DNA of 16,027 nucleotides from CAYLOP01 sp964385305. GTDB taxonomy: Bacteria > Chloroflexota > Anaerolineae > Anaerolineales > E44-bin32. Positions within the stretch are counted from its first letter, which is position 1; the number at the start of each line of letters is the position of its first letter. A program made the translations under genes and the position numbers. Below the pieces are notes generated by a model. That model worked only from the letters and a program-made list of their open reading frames with translations, had not been told where the DNA came from and ran no database searches. This document shows, one piece after another, positions 6,181 through 13,277 of this stretch. The DNA is taken from the NCBI GenBank assembly GCA_964385305.1, contig CAYLOP010000065.1, forward strand, positions 1-16,027, written 5' to 3'.

Positions 6181-7164
6181 TCAATATGGCCCTCGGATGT
6201 ACCGTTCGACCTCGGTTTGGTAGAAATCACTAAAGGTGTGGTGAAGTTCTTGCGGGAGGGATGGTAGGTCGCTGACGGCTGCGTTTTCGCGCACATGTTG
6301 GATTGAGGTCGCTCCGGGGATCACGATGCTGACGGCATCGAAGTCGAGGATCCAGCGTAAAGCCATTTGGGCCATGGTCATTCCCTCAGGCACCAATGGC
6401 TTCAGTTGATTGGCGAGCATTACGCCTCTTTCGAAAGGCAGGCCCGCAAAGGTCTCTCCCACGTTAAATACATGACCGTCCCGATTGTAATGGCGATGGT
6501 CCTGTTCATGGAAGGTTGTTGCAGTCTCAAACTTGCCTGAAAGCAATCCGGAGGCTAGTGGCAGACGCACAATGAGAGCGATGCTCTTTTCTCTTGCTTT
6601 TGCGAACAATGTGTGGATCGGTTTCTGACGAAAGATGTTGAAAATGATCTGGAGCGAATGGATGCCCTCTTGCTCCAGGCAATAAAGCGCCTCCTCCATG
6701 GATTCAACACTTGCGCCAAAGCGTAGAATCAGCCCCTCACTTTTAAGGATGCGGAGCCACTCGAAGACATCGCCCTGCATCAACACTTCAGTAGGAATGC
6801 AGTGAAGCTGTGTCAGATCGAGTACATCCAAACCAAGACGCCGCAGGGAAGCCTGGGTGTGATGACGGAAAACATCCAATGAGAAGTTATCAGGCCATCC
6901 AGGATCAGGGAATCGTCCAAGCTTGGTGGCAATAAAAATCTTATCTGCATGCTGTTTAAGGAAGCGGCCAATCCGTAGTTCGCTTATCTCAGGTCCGTAG
7001 ACATCGGCCGTATCAAAGAAGGTGATCCTGTTTTCAATGGATTTCGAGAGGATGGCATTAGCCAAGTCATCACTTACCTCGCCCCAATCACTCCCAAGTT
7101 GCCATGTCCCTAATCCGACCTCGGATAGCGATACCTGGTCCATCCCAAATCTGCGGTAATTCAT
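6181..7164 (-). CDS. Aldo/keto reductase
   Basis: 327 residues, ATG 7162-7164 with GGAGG (7171-7175) six bases upstream; stop TGA at 6181-6183. It is an (alpha/beta)8 NAD(P)H-dependent oxidoreductase of the AKR superfamily. The catalytic tetrad is visible: Asp51 and Tyr56 in FFDTADVYG, Lys81 in IATKLGR and His121 in LTQLHCI. Cofactor-end motifs are LPLASGLLSGKF and the late IVIPGATSIQHVREN, the loop that binds the 2'-phosphate/adenine side in this family. The start GMDQVSLSEVGLGTWQLG is typical of the 'general stress protein 69/YhdN' and L-fucose-dehydrogenase-like branch. Substrate cannot be assigned. It stands alone: 346 bp separate it from the next gene upstream, and it is convergent with the GtrA gene. 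Length and frame look intact. Confidence 0.92.
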   Translation of the reverse strand: MNYRRFGMDQVSLSEVGLGTWQLGSDWGEVSDDLANAILSKSIENRITFFDTADVYGPEISELRIGRFLKQHADKIFIATKLGRFPDPGWPDNFSLDVFRHHTQASLRRLGLDVLDLTQLHCIPTEVLMQGDVFEWLRILKSEGLILRFGASVESMEEALYCLEQEGIHSLQIIFNIFRQKPIHTLFAKAREKSIALIVRLPLASGLLSGKFETATTFHEQDHRHYNRDGHVFNVGETFAGLPFERGVMLANQLKPLVPEGMTMAQMALRWILDFDAVSIVIPGATSIQHVRENAAVSDLPSLPQELHHTFSDFYQTEVERYIRGPY

Positions 7165-7510
7165 GGCTTACCTCCGTCATGAGGTGTCATGGATATGAGC
7201 GTCGGTTTCTTCCCAAATCAGGTTGGTTAATGGTCTCCAGCGTATGAGCTTATCCGAGATACGACGCGTAAAGCGAGGTTCTTGCATCTTATAAACCCAT
7301 TGACAAATAAATGGCATCCTGCGTTTGAGGAACGACCATCTGAAATAGGTTAGGTCGCCTCATGAATGACGCACGGTTTTTTGAAGATTAACGGATACCC
7401 CGCCCAGGAGATTTTTTTGAAGTGTTTTAACCTCTGGTGTTTCGACCTATTTGATGTCTGTGTTCCAAATCATAACGCTAAGGTTGCTTTATTAAATTCT
7501 AACACTTTAC
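7165..7510. other. Intergenic region with short repeats
   Basis: 346 bases between two minus-strand genes. The right part is T-rich and contains a direct repeat TTTTTTGAAG at 7377-7386 and 7413-7422, 36 bp apart, and an 8-bp inverted repeat AAATAGGT (7343-7350) / ACCTATTT (7445-7452) flanking it. The aldo/keto reductase promoter must lie here; TATAAG on the minus strand (7288-7293) is a possible -10 without a good -35. No gene or recognised RNA is seen, and no clear terminator for the upstream ferritin-like gene. Confidence 0.4.
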
Positions 7511-7936
7511 CTACCCATCCGATTGCATGAGTGTGTCTTCGAGCTTTGCCGCGTTTGTCTCATTCTCTTTAGCCATACGAGTAAAGTGCCGCGCTACCTC
7601 TCGCAGCGGGAGTCTTTCGGCAGCGGAAATATAGTAGCGGCAGCGAGTATTTTCCAATTGTATGGCCTGCTGTATATGCTCCGATGGGGAGTCCGCAGGA
7701 GGTAGTTCGACGTGAAAGTCCTCACTTTCAAAGCCATGGATCGATTCCAGAATCATCTCTGCGACACCCTCTCGGCGGATGCGCTCGAGACGCGTTATGC
7801 GCTTCTGGACTTTTACTGCCAATTCGGCAAATAGGGGTGCTAATTTAGGATCCTCAACGTTGGCATAAAAACTTGTTGCTTGATTCTCCAACTCAAGGCC
7901 AAAGGTTAGGATTGCTCCAAATGTGCCTAACTCCAC
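7511..7936 (-). CDS. Ferritin-like/rubrerythrin-fold small protein, metal ligands missing
   Basis: 141 residues from GTG 7934-7936, with AAGGAG eight bases upstream; stop TAG 7511-7513. The sequence is mostly helical and keeps a ferritin/rubrerythrin-like four-helix pattern: helix 1 with ELENQATSFY (residues 15-24), helix 2 with KRITRLERIRRE (45-56), helix 3 with QLENTRCRYYISAAE (93-107) and helix 4 with MAKENETNAAKLE (121-133). In diiron relatives helices 2 and 4 carry ExxH; here they read ERIR and ENET, with no His. Glu17 and Glu95 remain. It is thus probably a non-catalytic member, perhaps a structural or assembly partner. It sits 25 bp downstream of mmsA on the same strand, so they are very likely co-transcribed. 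The fold call is by pattern, not by a close known protein. Confidence 0.6.
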   Translation of the reverse strand: MELGTFGAILTFGLELENQATSFYANVEDPKLAPLFAELAVKVQKRITRLERIRREGVAEMILESIHGFESEDFHVELPPADSPSEHIQQAIQLENTRCRYYISAAERLPLREVARHFTRMAKENETNAAKLEDTLMQSDG

Positions 7937-7961
7937 CGTTCACGCTCCTTGGAATTCAGAC

Positions 7962-9416
7962 TCAGAACCAGCGAGTGATCACAACCTTGCGATCGGTGAA
8001 GAATTGGATCGCGTCCCGGCCTTGGCCATGCAGGTCGCCGAAAAAGGAGTTCTTCTTACCACCGAAAGGGAAGGATGCAATCGGGGCTGCAATTCCGATG
8101 TTGACGCCAATGTTGCCGATCTTGGCGCGATACTTGAACTCACGTGCCCACTTGCCCGAAGAGGTAAACAAGGAGGCAGCGTTGCCAAAAGGCAATCCGT
8201 GGATAATATCCAAGGCGTGATCGAAATCCTCGACATCCATGATCCCTAAGACAGGTCCAAAGATCTCATCTTGGGCGATTCTCATTTCTGGAGTGACATT
8301 TGTAAAGATCGTTGGCCCGATGAAATACCCATTCTCTCCGCCTTCAACCTTTATCTCGCGACCATCGAGCAGGAGATGTGCGCCTTCTTTTAATCCCTTT
8401 TCGATATAGCCCATAATGCGGTCGTAGGCTCTCCTTGAGACGACCGGCCCCATTTGGACGGTTTCATCCATGCCGTTGCCGACCTTAATCCGCTTCGCCA
8501 TTTCGACCAACATCGGCGTAAGTTTTTCCCCCACACCGCCGACCATGAGAACAAGCGAATTCGCCAGGCAGCGCTGCCCCGAGTTGCCGAAGGCTGAGGT
8601 CATGGTGTTGGCTGCAGTTTTGTCCAAAACCGCATCTGGCATGACGACAACACAGTTCTTAGCTCCCGCTTGGCACTGCGCTCGCTTGTCGTGTTCGGCA
8701 GCTTTCTGATAGATGATCTTTCCAACAGGTGTCGATCCTACGAAGGAAACCCCGGCTAACAGCGGGTGTTCCAACAGGGTATTCACCGCCCGTTTGTCCC
8801 CGTGAATCATGTTGATAACGCCCGGCGGAAAGTCGACCTCTTCAATCAACTCGAACATGATCGTCTGTGTCATAGGACAAACTTCGGAGGGTTTCACGAT
8901 ATAGGTATTGCCACACGCGACTGCATACGGCATGAACCAATATGGGACCATAGCCGGGAAGTTGAAGGGCGCAACGCAGCAAAAAACGCCGACCGGTTGG
9001 ATGACGGCTTCCTCGTCTATGCTTTGGGCGACATCTTCCATGTTGTAGCCCATCATCAAGCTTGGGACACCAGCTGCGACTTCAACGTTCTCAATCGCAC
9101 GGCGGACCTCACCCCTCGCTTCATCCAAAAACTTCCCATGCTCACGTACCACGACGCGAGCGATATCCTCGAATCGTTCCTCCATGAGTTCTTTAAGTCG
9201 GAAGAAGTAGCGCGCACGAGCGTAAGGCGGGGTTTCGCGCCAATCCTCATAAGCCGCATGGGCCGCGTTGATCGCAGCTTCGACCTCATCTGCAGTTGAG
9301 AGAGGAACCTGCGCGATGACCTCCCCAGTAGCAGGATTGTGGATATCCAAAGTCTCGTCGGAATGGGATTGAACCCAGTCTCCATCGATGAAATTCATAA
9401 GCGCTTCAATGGCCAT
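7962..9416 (-). CDS. mmsA: Methylmalonate-semialdehyde dehydrogenase (CoA-acylating)
   Basis: 484 residues, ATG 9414-9416 with AGGAG (9426-9430) nine bases upstream; stop TGA 7962-7964. It is an aldehyde dehydrogenase of the MmsA/IolA branch, which converts (methyl)malonate semialdehyde plus CoA and NAD+ to propionyl- or acetyl-CoA and bicarbonate in valine, thymine/beta-alanine and inositol breakdown. Seen: MNFIDGDWV start, APFNFPAMVPYWFMPYAVACGNTY (residues ~149-172), PSEVCPMT, GSTPVG, catalytic Cys283 in FGNSGQRCLA, and the MmsA-specific tail FPFGGKKNSFFGDLHGQG with FTDRKVVITRW. As in other MmsA enzymes the general ALDH base glutamate region is replaced (QAGAKNC), which fits the CoA-acylating mechanism. 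Length matches the family (480-500). A ferritin-like gene follows in the same operon. A 6-bp palindrome overlaps its ribosome site (separate entry). Confidence 0.93.
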   Translation of the reverse strand: MAIEALMNFIDGDWVQSHSDETLDIHNPATGEVIAQVPLSTADEVEAAINAAHAAYEDWRETPPYARARYFFRLKELMEERFEDIARVVVREHGKFLDEARGEVRRAIENVEVAAGVPSLMMGYNMEDVAQSIDEEAVIQPVGVFCCVAPFNFPAMVPYWFMPYAVACGNTYIVKPSEVCPMTQTIMFELIEEVDFPPGVINMIHGDKRAVNTLLEHPLLAGVSFVGSTPVGKIIYQKAAEHDKRAQCQAGAKNCVVVMPDAVLDKTAANTMTSAFGNSGQRCLANSLVLMVGGVGEKLTPMLVEMAKRIKVGNGMDETVQMGPVVSRRAYDRIMGYIEKGLKEGAHLLLDGREIKVEGGENGYFIGPTIFTNVTPEMRIAQDEIFGPVLGIMDVEDFDHALDIIHGLPFGNAASLFTSSGKWAREFKYRAKIGNIGVNIGIAAPIASFPFGGKKNSFFGDLHGQGRDAIQFFTDRKVVITRWF

Positions 9417-9427
9417 GAGCCTATACT

Positions 9428-9456
9428 CCTGATCAAGGTGTTCGCCTGGTATCAGG
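9428..9456 (-). promoter_or_regulatory. Inverted repeat touching the mmsA ribosome site
   Basis: CCTGAT (9428-9433) and ATCAGG (9451-9456) are perfect complements. Inside, a second near-match (CCTTG/CCAGG in mRNA sense) extends the hairpin to a 6-nt loop. In the mRNA the 3' arm overlaps the first bases of AGGAG, so pairing could hide the ribosome site; as DNA it could be a dimer operator. Function is unproven. Confidence 0.3.
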
Positions 9457-9687
9457 ATGTGCGCTTTTGAGGAGGGCCAAAATTAGTGGGGCCCTGCATT
9501 GATGATGGGCAGCTATCTTTGTCCCACAGGCAAATAAGGACCGACTCTTAGTGCGCATCCCAATTAAGTCATGCGGAGATTATGGAGCTTGTCCTGACGG
9601 CAGACTGTTTAATACATAATGATTCCGCCGTTGCAGTTAAAAGCCGCACCCGTAGTCCTGGATTCAACTACCAAGTGCAACAACGGA
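9457..9687. other. Intergenic region between mmsA and the IS30 remnant
   Basis: About 230 bases containing the mmsA promoter region (no convincing boxes found) and, near 9640-9685, the likely outer end of the IS30 element. On the minus strand the stretch after the transposase stop reads GTTGCACTTGGTAGTTGAA, similar in style to sequences just beyond IS30-family transposase stops. No terminal repeat pair could be confirmed because the other end of the element is missing. Confidence 0.35.
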
Positions 9688-10142
9688 TTAATGGTTGAAG
9701 AATACCTGATTCGGTGATTTAAAGCCAAGAAATTTTCTAGGTCGATTATTGAGTCTCCCTATGACTAATTCGATTTCTTACTCAGTCGTTGTGGCGAAAT
9801 TGCGCTTCTTCGGAAAGTACTGATGAAAGAGGCTATTCAAGTTCTAGTTGATGGCTCGTTCCCAGGACGAGTAGGGATGGGAAAATAGACACCTGTACAA
9901 AGATCACGAACAATCCGTTCATGCTCCGCTAACTCTCTGCTATTATCCGCTATGATCGTATGAGTTTGGACCAGTGGCAACTTCAGGAGCTCGATAACAG
10001 CATCCGCCGCTGCTTGAGCGGGCTTGCGTTCGACCTTTCTCAGGAGAGCCAGGCGGGACTTTCGTTCCGTCAGGGAGACAATGACATGGCGATGTACTTT
10101 CCCGATAATCGTATCCACCTCCCAATCACCCAGGCGTTGACG
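9688..10142 (-). pseudogene. IS30-family transposase, C-terminal remnant
   Basis: The 3' ~150 codons of an IS30 transposase on the minus strand, from RLGDWEVDTIIGK (first catalytic Asp) through TERKSRLALLRKV and THTIIADNSRELAEHERI (second Asp) to VYFPIP. A frameshift near 9870-9885 follows; the next frame reads HPYSSWERAIN, a TAG at the position of the Glu in the family's NEN motif, then NLNSLFHQYFPKKRNF, a TAA, and EIELVIGRLNNRPRKFLGFKSPNQVFFNH, ending TAA 9688-9690. The N-terminal helix-turn-helix half is absent: homology stops at ~10131-10142, where the IlvD-type sequence begins. Two nonsense codons, one hitting the catalytic Glu, plus the frameshift and truncation mean it is dead. Confidence 0.85.
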
Positions 10143-10940
10143 CTTGAGGATTGGGATCGGATTGGACGGGAAACGCCGCAGGTTGCCCGTTTCAAACCAG
10201 CGAGCGAATATACCGTATCCGATTTTGGGCAAGCAGGCGGTGTGCCGGCTTTGCTCCAGGTGCTCGAACCGATTCTGGATCTATCTGGTCCCACGTGCTA
10301 TGGATCCACCTTGGCGCAGGTCTCATCTCAGGCAGAGATACACAGGCCGGAGATCATCCGAACACTGAACGACCCACTAGCTCCCGAAGGTGCCATCGCC
10401 ATCCTGCATGGCAACCTTGCTCCAGATGGGGCGGTGGTCAAAGTTAGTGGTGTGCATCCGGAGATGATGAACCATGTTGGCCCGGCGCGTGTGTTCGAGT
10501 GTGAGGAAGATGTACAGAAGTGTCTGCTGGAAGATCTTGTGCAGCCGGGAGACGTATTGGTTGTGCGGCACGAGGGACCGCGCGGTGGTCCGGGGATGCG
10601 GGAGTTGTCACTGCCGGCTGCTATCCTGGTTGGCATGGGGCTGGGAGATACGGTGGCGATGATCACCGACGGGCGCTTTTCGGGTGCGACACGGGGTGCA
10701 TGCGTTGGTCATATATGCCCGGAAGCGGCTTTAGGAGGGCCGCTGGCAGCGGTGCGCGATGGTGATTTAATCGAATTTGACATTCCGGGGCGGACATTGG
10801 AATTGCATTTGAGCGAGCCCGAGCTTCAAAGCCGATTGAGCGAGTGGACACCGCCCACAAAAGAGATTCCCGCTGGATTTCTGCGTCTGTACGCAAAACA
10901 TGCGGAACCAGCAGACCGAGGAGCTGAGCTTCAGGCATGA
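10134..10940 (+). pseudogene. ilvD: IlvD/Edd family dehydratase, 5'-truncated
   Basis: The last ~268 codons of a ~560-residue dihydroxy-acid dehydratase/6-phosphogluconate dehydratase family member, ending TGA 10938-10940. Seen: LTLEDWDRIGRETPQVARFKP, DFGQAGGVPALL, APEGAIAILHGNLAPDGAVVKVSG, VVRHEGPRGGPGMREL and TDGRFSGATRGACVGHICPEAALGGPL, all family hallmarks. The N-terminal half with the Fe-S cluster cysteines is missing; IS30 sequence on the opposite strand takes its place. The open frame runs on upstream to ATG 9960, but residues before ~10134 are antisense transposase and show no homology. The frame of the remaining part is clean, suggesting recent truncation or some residual use. EGPRGGPGMREL and the 'LDLSGPTCYGSTLAQV' stretch suggest a paralogue acting on sugar acids as readily as true DHAD, so the symbol is tentative. 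Confidence 0.85.
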
Positions 10941-11326
10941 GGAATCTTCTATCGCCAGGCCAGCCTTTACCCAAGCCTGTGGACGATGACATTTAAGCAC
11001 AGCTAACGAAATAAGCACGAAAGAGCTTTTTCCCCTTATGATAAGATCATTGATCTAGACTGCTCTTTGGAAGGGATGATCGCCATCGAGTAAGTGCGCT
11101 CACTTCGTGACCATCATCTGGGTATGCAAGAGTTCTGCGGGGCGGCTCGTAGGGTGACGATCCGTGGAAAGAAAGCGCCTGAGAGGGCGTTTTCTTCTTG
11201 TGGTCAATATCGCTTCGTACAACGTGTTAAAACTCGCACGAAGGACTCTGGGGATCTGGGCCCTTCGTACAGGAATTCTTGAGGTTTTTGGAATGCTCAA
11301 CGACCTAGGGTGGGAAAGGGAAGTCA
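10941..11326. other. Gene-free structured region, possible small RNA
   Basis: About 390 bases without a credible gene. Hairpins seen: AAAGAGC 11020-11026 with GCTCTTT 11062-11068, enclosing AGATC/GATCT (11044-11048/11052-11056); the terminator at 11169-11196; and CTTCGTACA present twice (11213-11221 and 11263-11271), with ACGAAG(G) at 11238-11244 able to pair with either copy, giving mutually exclusive stems. A plus-strand transcript ending at ~11200 would be a ~150-180 nt RNA. No known RNA family was recognised and no strong promoter found. Confidence 0.35.
11169..11200 (+). terminator. Intrinsic terminator in the ilvD-ABC gap
   Basis: AAGAAAGCGCC (11169-11179), 6-nt loop, GGCGTTTTCTT (11186-11196): 11 pairs including one G-U, with an A-rich left and T-rich right arm continuing CTTG. 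It works best on plus, but the minus strand also ends in TTTCTTT, so it could be bidirectional, stopping read-through from the ABC operon. Confidence 0.6.
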
Positions 11327-11345
11327 GGCAGGTTCCCAACCTGCC
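11327..11345. terminator. Hairpin after the ABC exporter operon
   Basis: GGCAGGTT (11327-11334) and AACCTGCC (11338-11345) form a perfect 8-bp stem with a 3-nt loop, flanked by GGAAG/CTTCC that can extend it. It is 34 bases beyond the ABC stop. On the minus strand it is followed by a pyrimidine run (TTCCCTTTCCC) rather than pure T, so termination strength is uncertain. Confidence 0.5.
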
Positions 11346-11378
11346 CCTTCCGGGTCTTAGGTTTTAATCCGAGCCCTA

Positions 11379-13277
11379 CTATTCGATCACAGGTGCAACC
11401 TCGAATTGGCTGTTGTAAAGCTCAGCATAGAAGCCATTTCGTTCCAGCAGGGCCTCATGTGTGCCTTGCTCGACAATATCTCCTTCGTCCATCACCAGGA
11501 TCCAATCCGCATTTCGGATGGTGGAGAGGCGGTGGGCGATGATGAAACTGGTTCGATTTTGCATCAGGTCATCCATAGCTTGCTGGATCAAGACTTCAGT
11601 GCGGGTATCGACCGAGCTGGTGGCTTCATCCAGAATCAGCATGCTGGGATTGGTCACAATGGCGCGGGCTATGGTCAAAAGCTGTTTCTGACCCTGTGAT
11701 ACGTTGGAGGCCTCCTCGTTCAGCACCAGCTTATATCCCTCAGGGAGCGTGCGCACAAAGTGGTCTACATGGGCGGCTTTGGCAGCCGCGATCACCTCTT
11801 CGTCGCTGGCATCCGGCCGGCCATAGCGGATATTCTCCATGATGGTGTCGTTATAAAGCCACGTATCCTGGAGCACCATGCCGAACATGCAGCGCAAATC
11901 CTCGCGCTTGAAATCTTTGACATTGTGTCCATCAACCAGGATCGCCCCGTTGTTGACATCGTAGAAGCGCATAAGCAGTTTTACCATGGTGGTCTTGCCG
12001 GCACCGGTCGGACCGACAAGCGCGATCTTCTGCCCTGGTGAGATATCAGCGGAATAGTCCTTAATGACGATTTTGTCCGGGCTATATCCAAATTGAACAT
12101 TCTGAAAGACGACATTTCCGTCAACCTTCTCCAGTTGGACAGGATTCTCCACGTCGGGGATCTCCTCCTCCTCAGCAAGAAATTCAAATATACGCTCGGC
12201 TGCGGCTGCGGTCTGCTGCAGGATGTTGGAGATATTGGCAATCTGGGTGATCGGTTGCGTGAACGAACGGACATACTGGATGAAAGCCTGGATATCGCCA
12301 ACGGTGATGGCATTTTGAATGGCCAGATAACCACCCATGATGGCAATGGCCACGTAACCGAGGTTGCCGATAAAATTCATAATGGGAAACATCAATCCGG
12401 ATAGAAATTGCGATTTCCATGCTGAGCTGTAGAGGGTGTTATTCAACCCATCAAACTGCTTGATGCTCCTGGCTTCCCCGTTGAAAGCTTTCATCACCCG
12501 GTGCCCACCGAACATTTCCTCAACATGACCGTTGATGTGACCCAGATAGTCTTGCTGCTGTGTGAAGTATTTCTGCGATTGGCGCACGACCAGCATGACG
12601 ATCAGCATCGAGAGCGGGATGATCAGTAACGCGACCAATGTCATCTGCCAACTGATGGTGAGCATCATGATCAGCACACCAAGCACCGTGACTGTGGAGG
12701 TGATGATCTGTGAGAGGCTCTGATTGAGCGTCTGGTTGATCGTGTCCACATCGTTGGTGATATGCGCCAGCACTTCGCCCTGGCTGACTTTATCGAAGTA
12801 TTTAAACGGCAGGTGATTGATTTTCCTGGAAATATCCTGGCGGAATCGATAGGTAATATCGATCGATATACCCGACATGATCCAGCCCTGGATAAAGCTG
12901 AACAAGGCAGAACCGAGATACAATGCCAGCGTTATTAGGATGATCCTGCCAATATAGTTAAAATCAATCCCCGTTCCGCTTCCTGTAATCTGGCCCAGGA
13001 CGCCCTCGAACAGCTTAGTGGTTGCCTTACCCAGAATCTTGGGACCAACAATGGTGAAGATGGTGGAAGCTATTGCGAAGACCATCACGATTACAATAGC
13101 GGTTTTATAGGAGCCAAGGTACTGGATCAGCTTGGCCATCGTGCCCTTGAAATCGCGGGCTCTTTCACCCTGCATCATTGCCATTGGGCCATGACCTCGT
13201 CCCATGGGACCACGCCCTCGCATGGGGCCAAAAGCAGGTCTGCGTTCTGACGATGAAGTCCCTCGATCCTCGCTCAT
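11379..13277 (-). CDS. ABC exporter half-transporter B (canonical Walker B, SQGQ signature)
   Basis: 632 residues from ATG 13275-13277. This start overlaps the upstream stop (ATGA) and has AAGGAGG just before; the longer frame from 13331 has no such support. Residues ~1-40 are a Gly/Met/Arg-rich soluble tail (RGRGPMGRGHGPMAMM). Six membrane helices lie at ~55-345, then the ATPase: Walker A GPTGAGKT 422-429, Q-loop MVLQDTW, signature NVSQGQ 525-530, Walker B MLILDEATSSVD from ~546 with the catalytic Glu551, H-loop His582. SQGQ instead of SGGQ, with an intact Glu and His, is the pattern of the TM288/LmrD/YheH partner in heterodimeric exporters. It should pair with the upstream gene's product to expel drugs or lipids from the membrane. 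Co-transcribed and translationally coupled with it. Confidence 0.93.
   Translation of the reverse strand: MSEDRGTSSSERRPAFGPMRGRGPMGRGHGPMAMMQGERARDFKGTMAKLIQYLGSYKTAIVIVMVFAIASTIFTIVGPKILGKATTKLFEGVLGQITGSGTGIDFNYIGRIILITLALYLGSALFSFIQGWIMSGISIDITYRFRQDISRKINHLPFKYFDKVSQGEVLAHITNDVDTINQTLNQSLSQIITSTVTVLGVLIMMLTISWQMTLVALLIIPLSMLIVMLVVRQSQKYFTQQQDYLGHINGHVEEMFGGHRVMKAFNGEARSIKQFDGLNNTLYSSAWKSQFLSGLMFPIMNFIGNLGYVAIAIMGGYLAIQNAITVGDIQAFIQYVRSFTQPITQIANISNILQQTAAAAERIFEFLAEEEEIPDVENPVQLEKVDGNVVFQNVQFGYSPDKIVIKDYSADISPGQKIALVGPTGAGKTTMVKLLMRFYDVNNGAILVDGHNVKDFKREDLRCMFGMVLQDTWLYNDTIMENIRYGRPDASDEEVIAAAKAAHVDHFVRTLPEGYKLVLNEEASNVSQGQKQLLTIARAIVTNPSMLILDEATSSVDTRTEVLIQQAMDDLMQNRTSFIIAHRLSTIRNADWILVMDEGDIVEQGTHEALLERNGFYAELYNSQFEVAPVIE

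Noticed and set aside
7300..7305. TTGACA as a plus-strand -35
   Set aside because: No acceptable -10 at 16-18 bp and no plus-strand gene downstream.
9960..10133. N-terminal 58 codons of the long frame leading into the IlvD part
   Set aside because: This is the antisense of IS30 transposase sequence, not dehydratase.
11148..11170. T-box-like AGGGTG...CCGTGG
   Set aside because: The conserved 14-nt T-box is not matched (spacing and core differ), and no gene follows on the plus strand.
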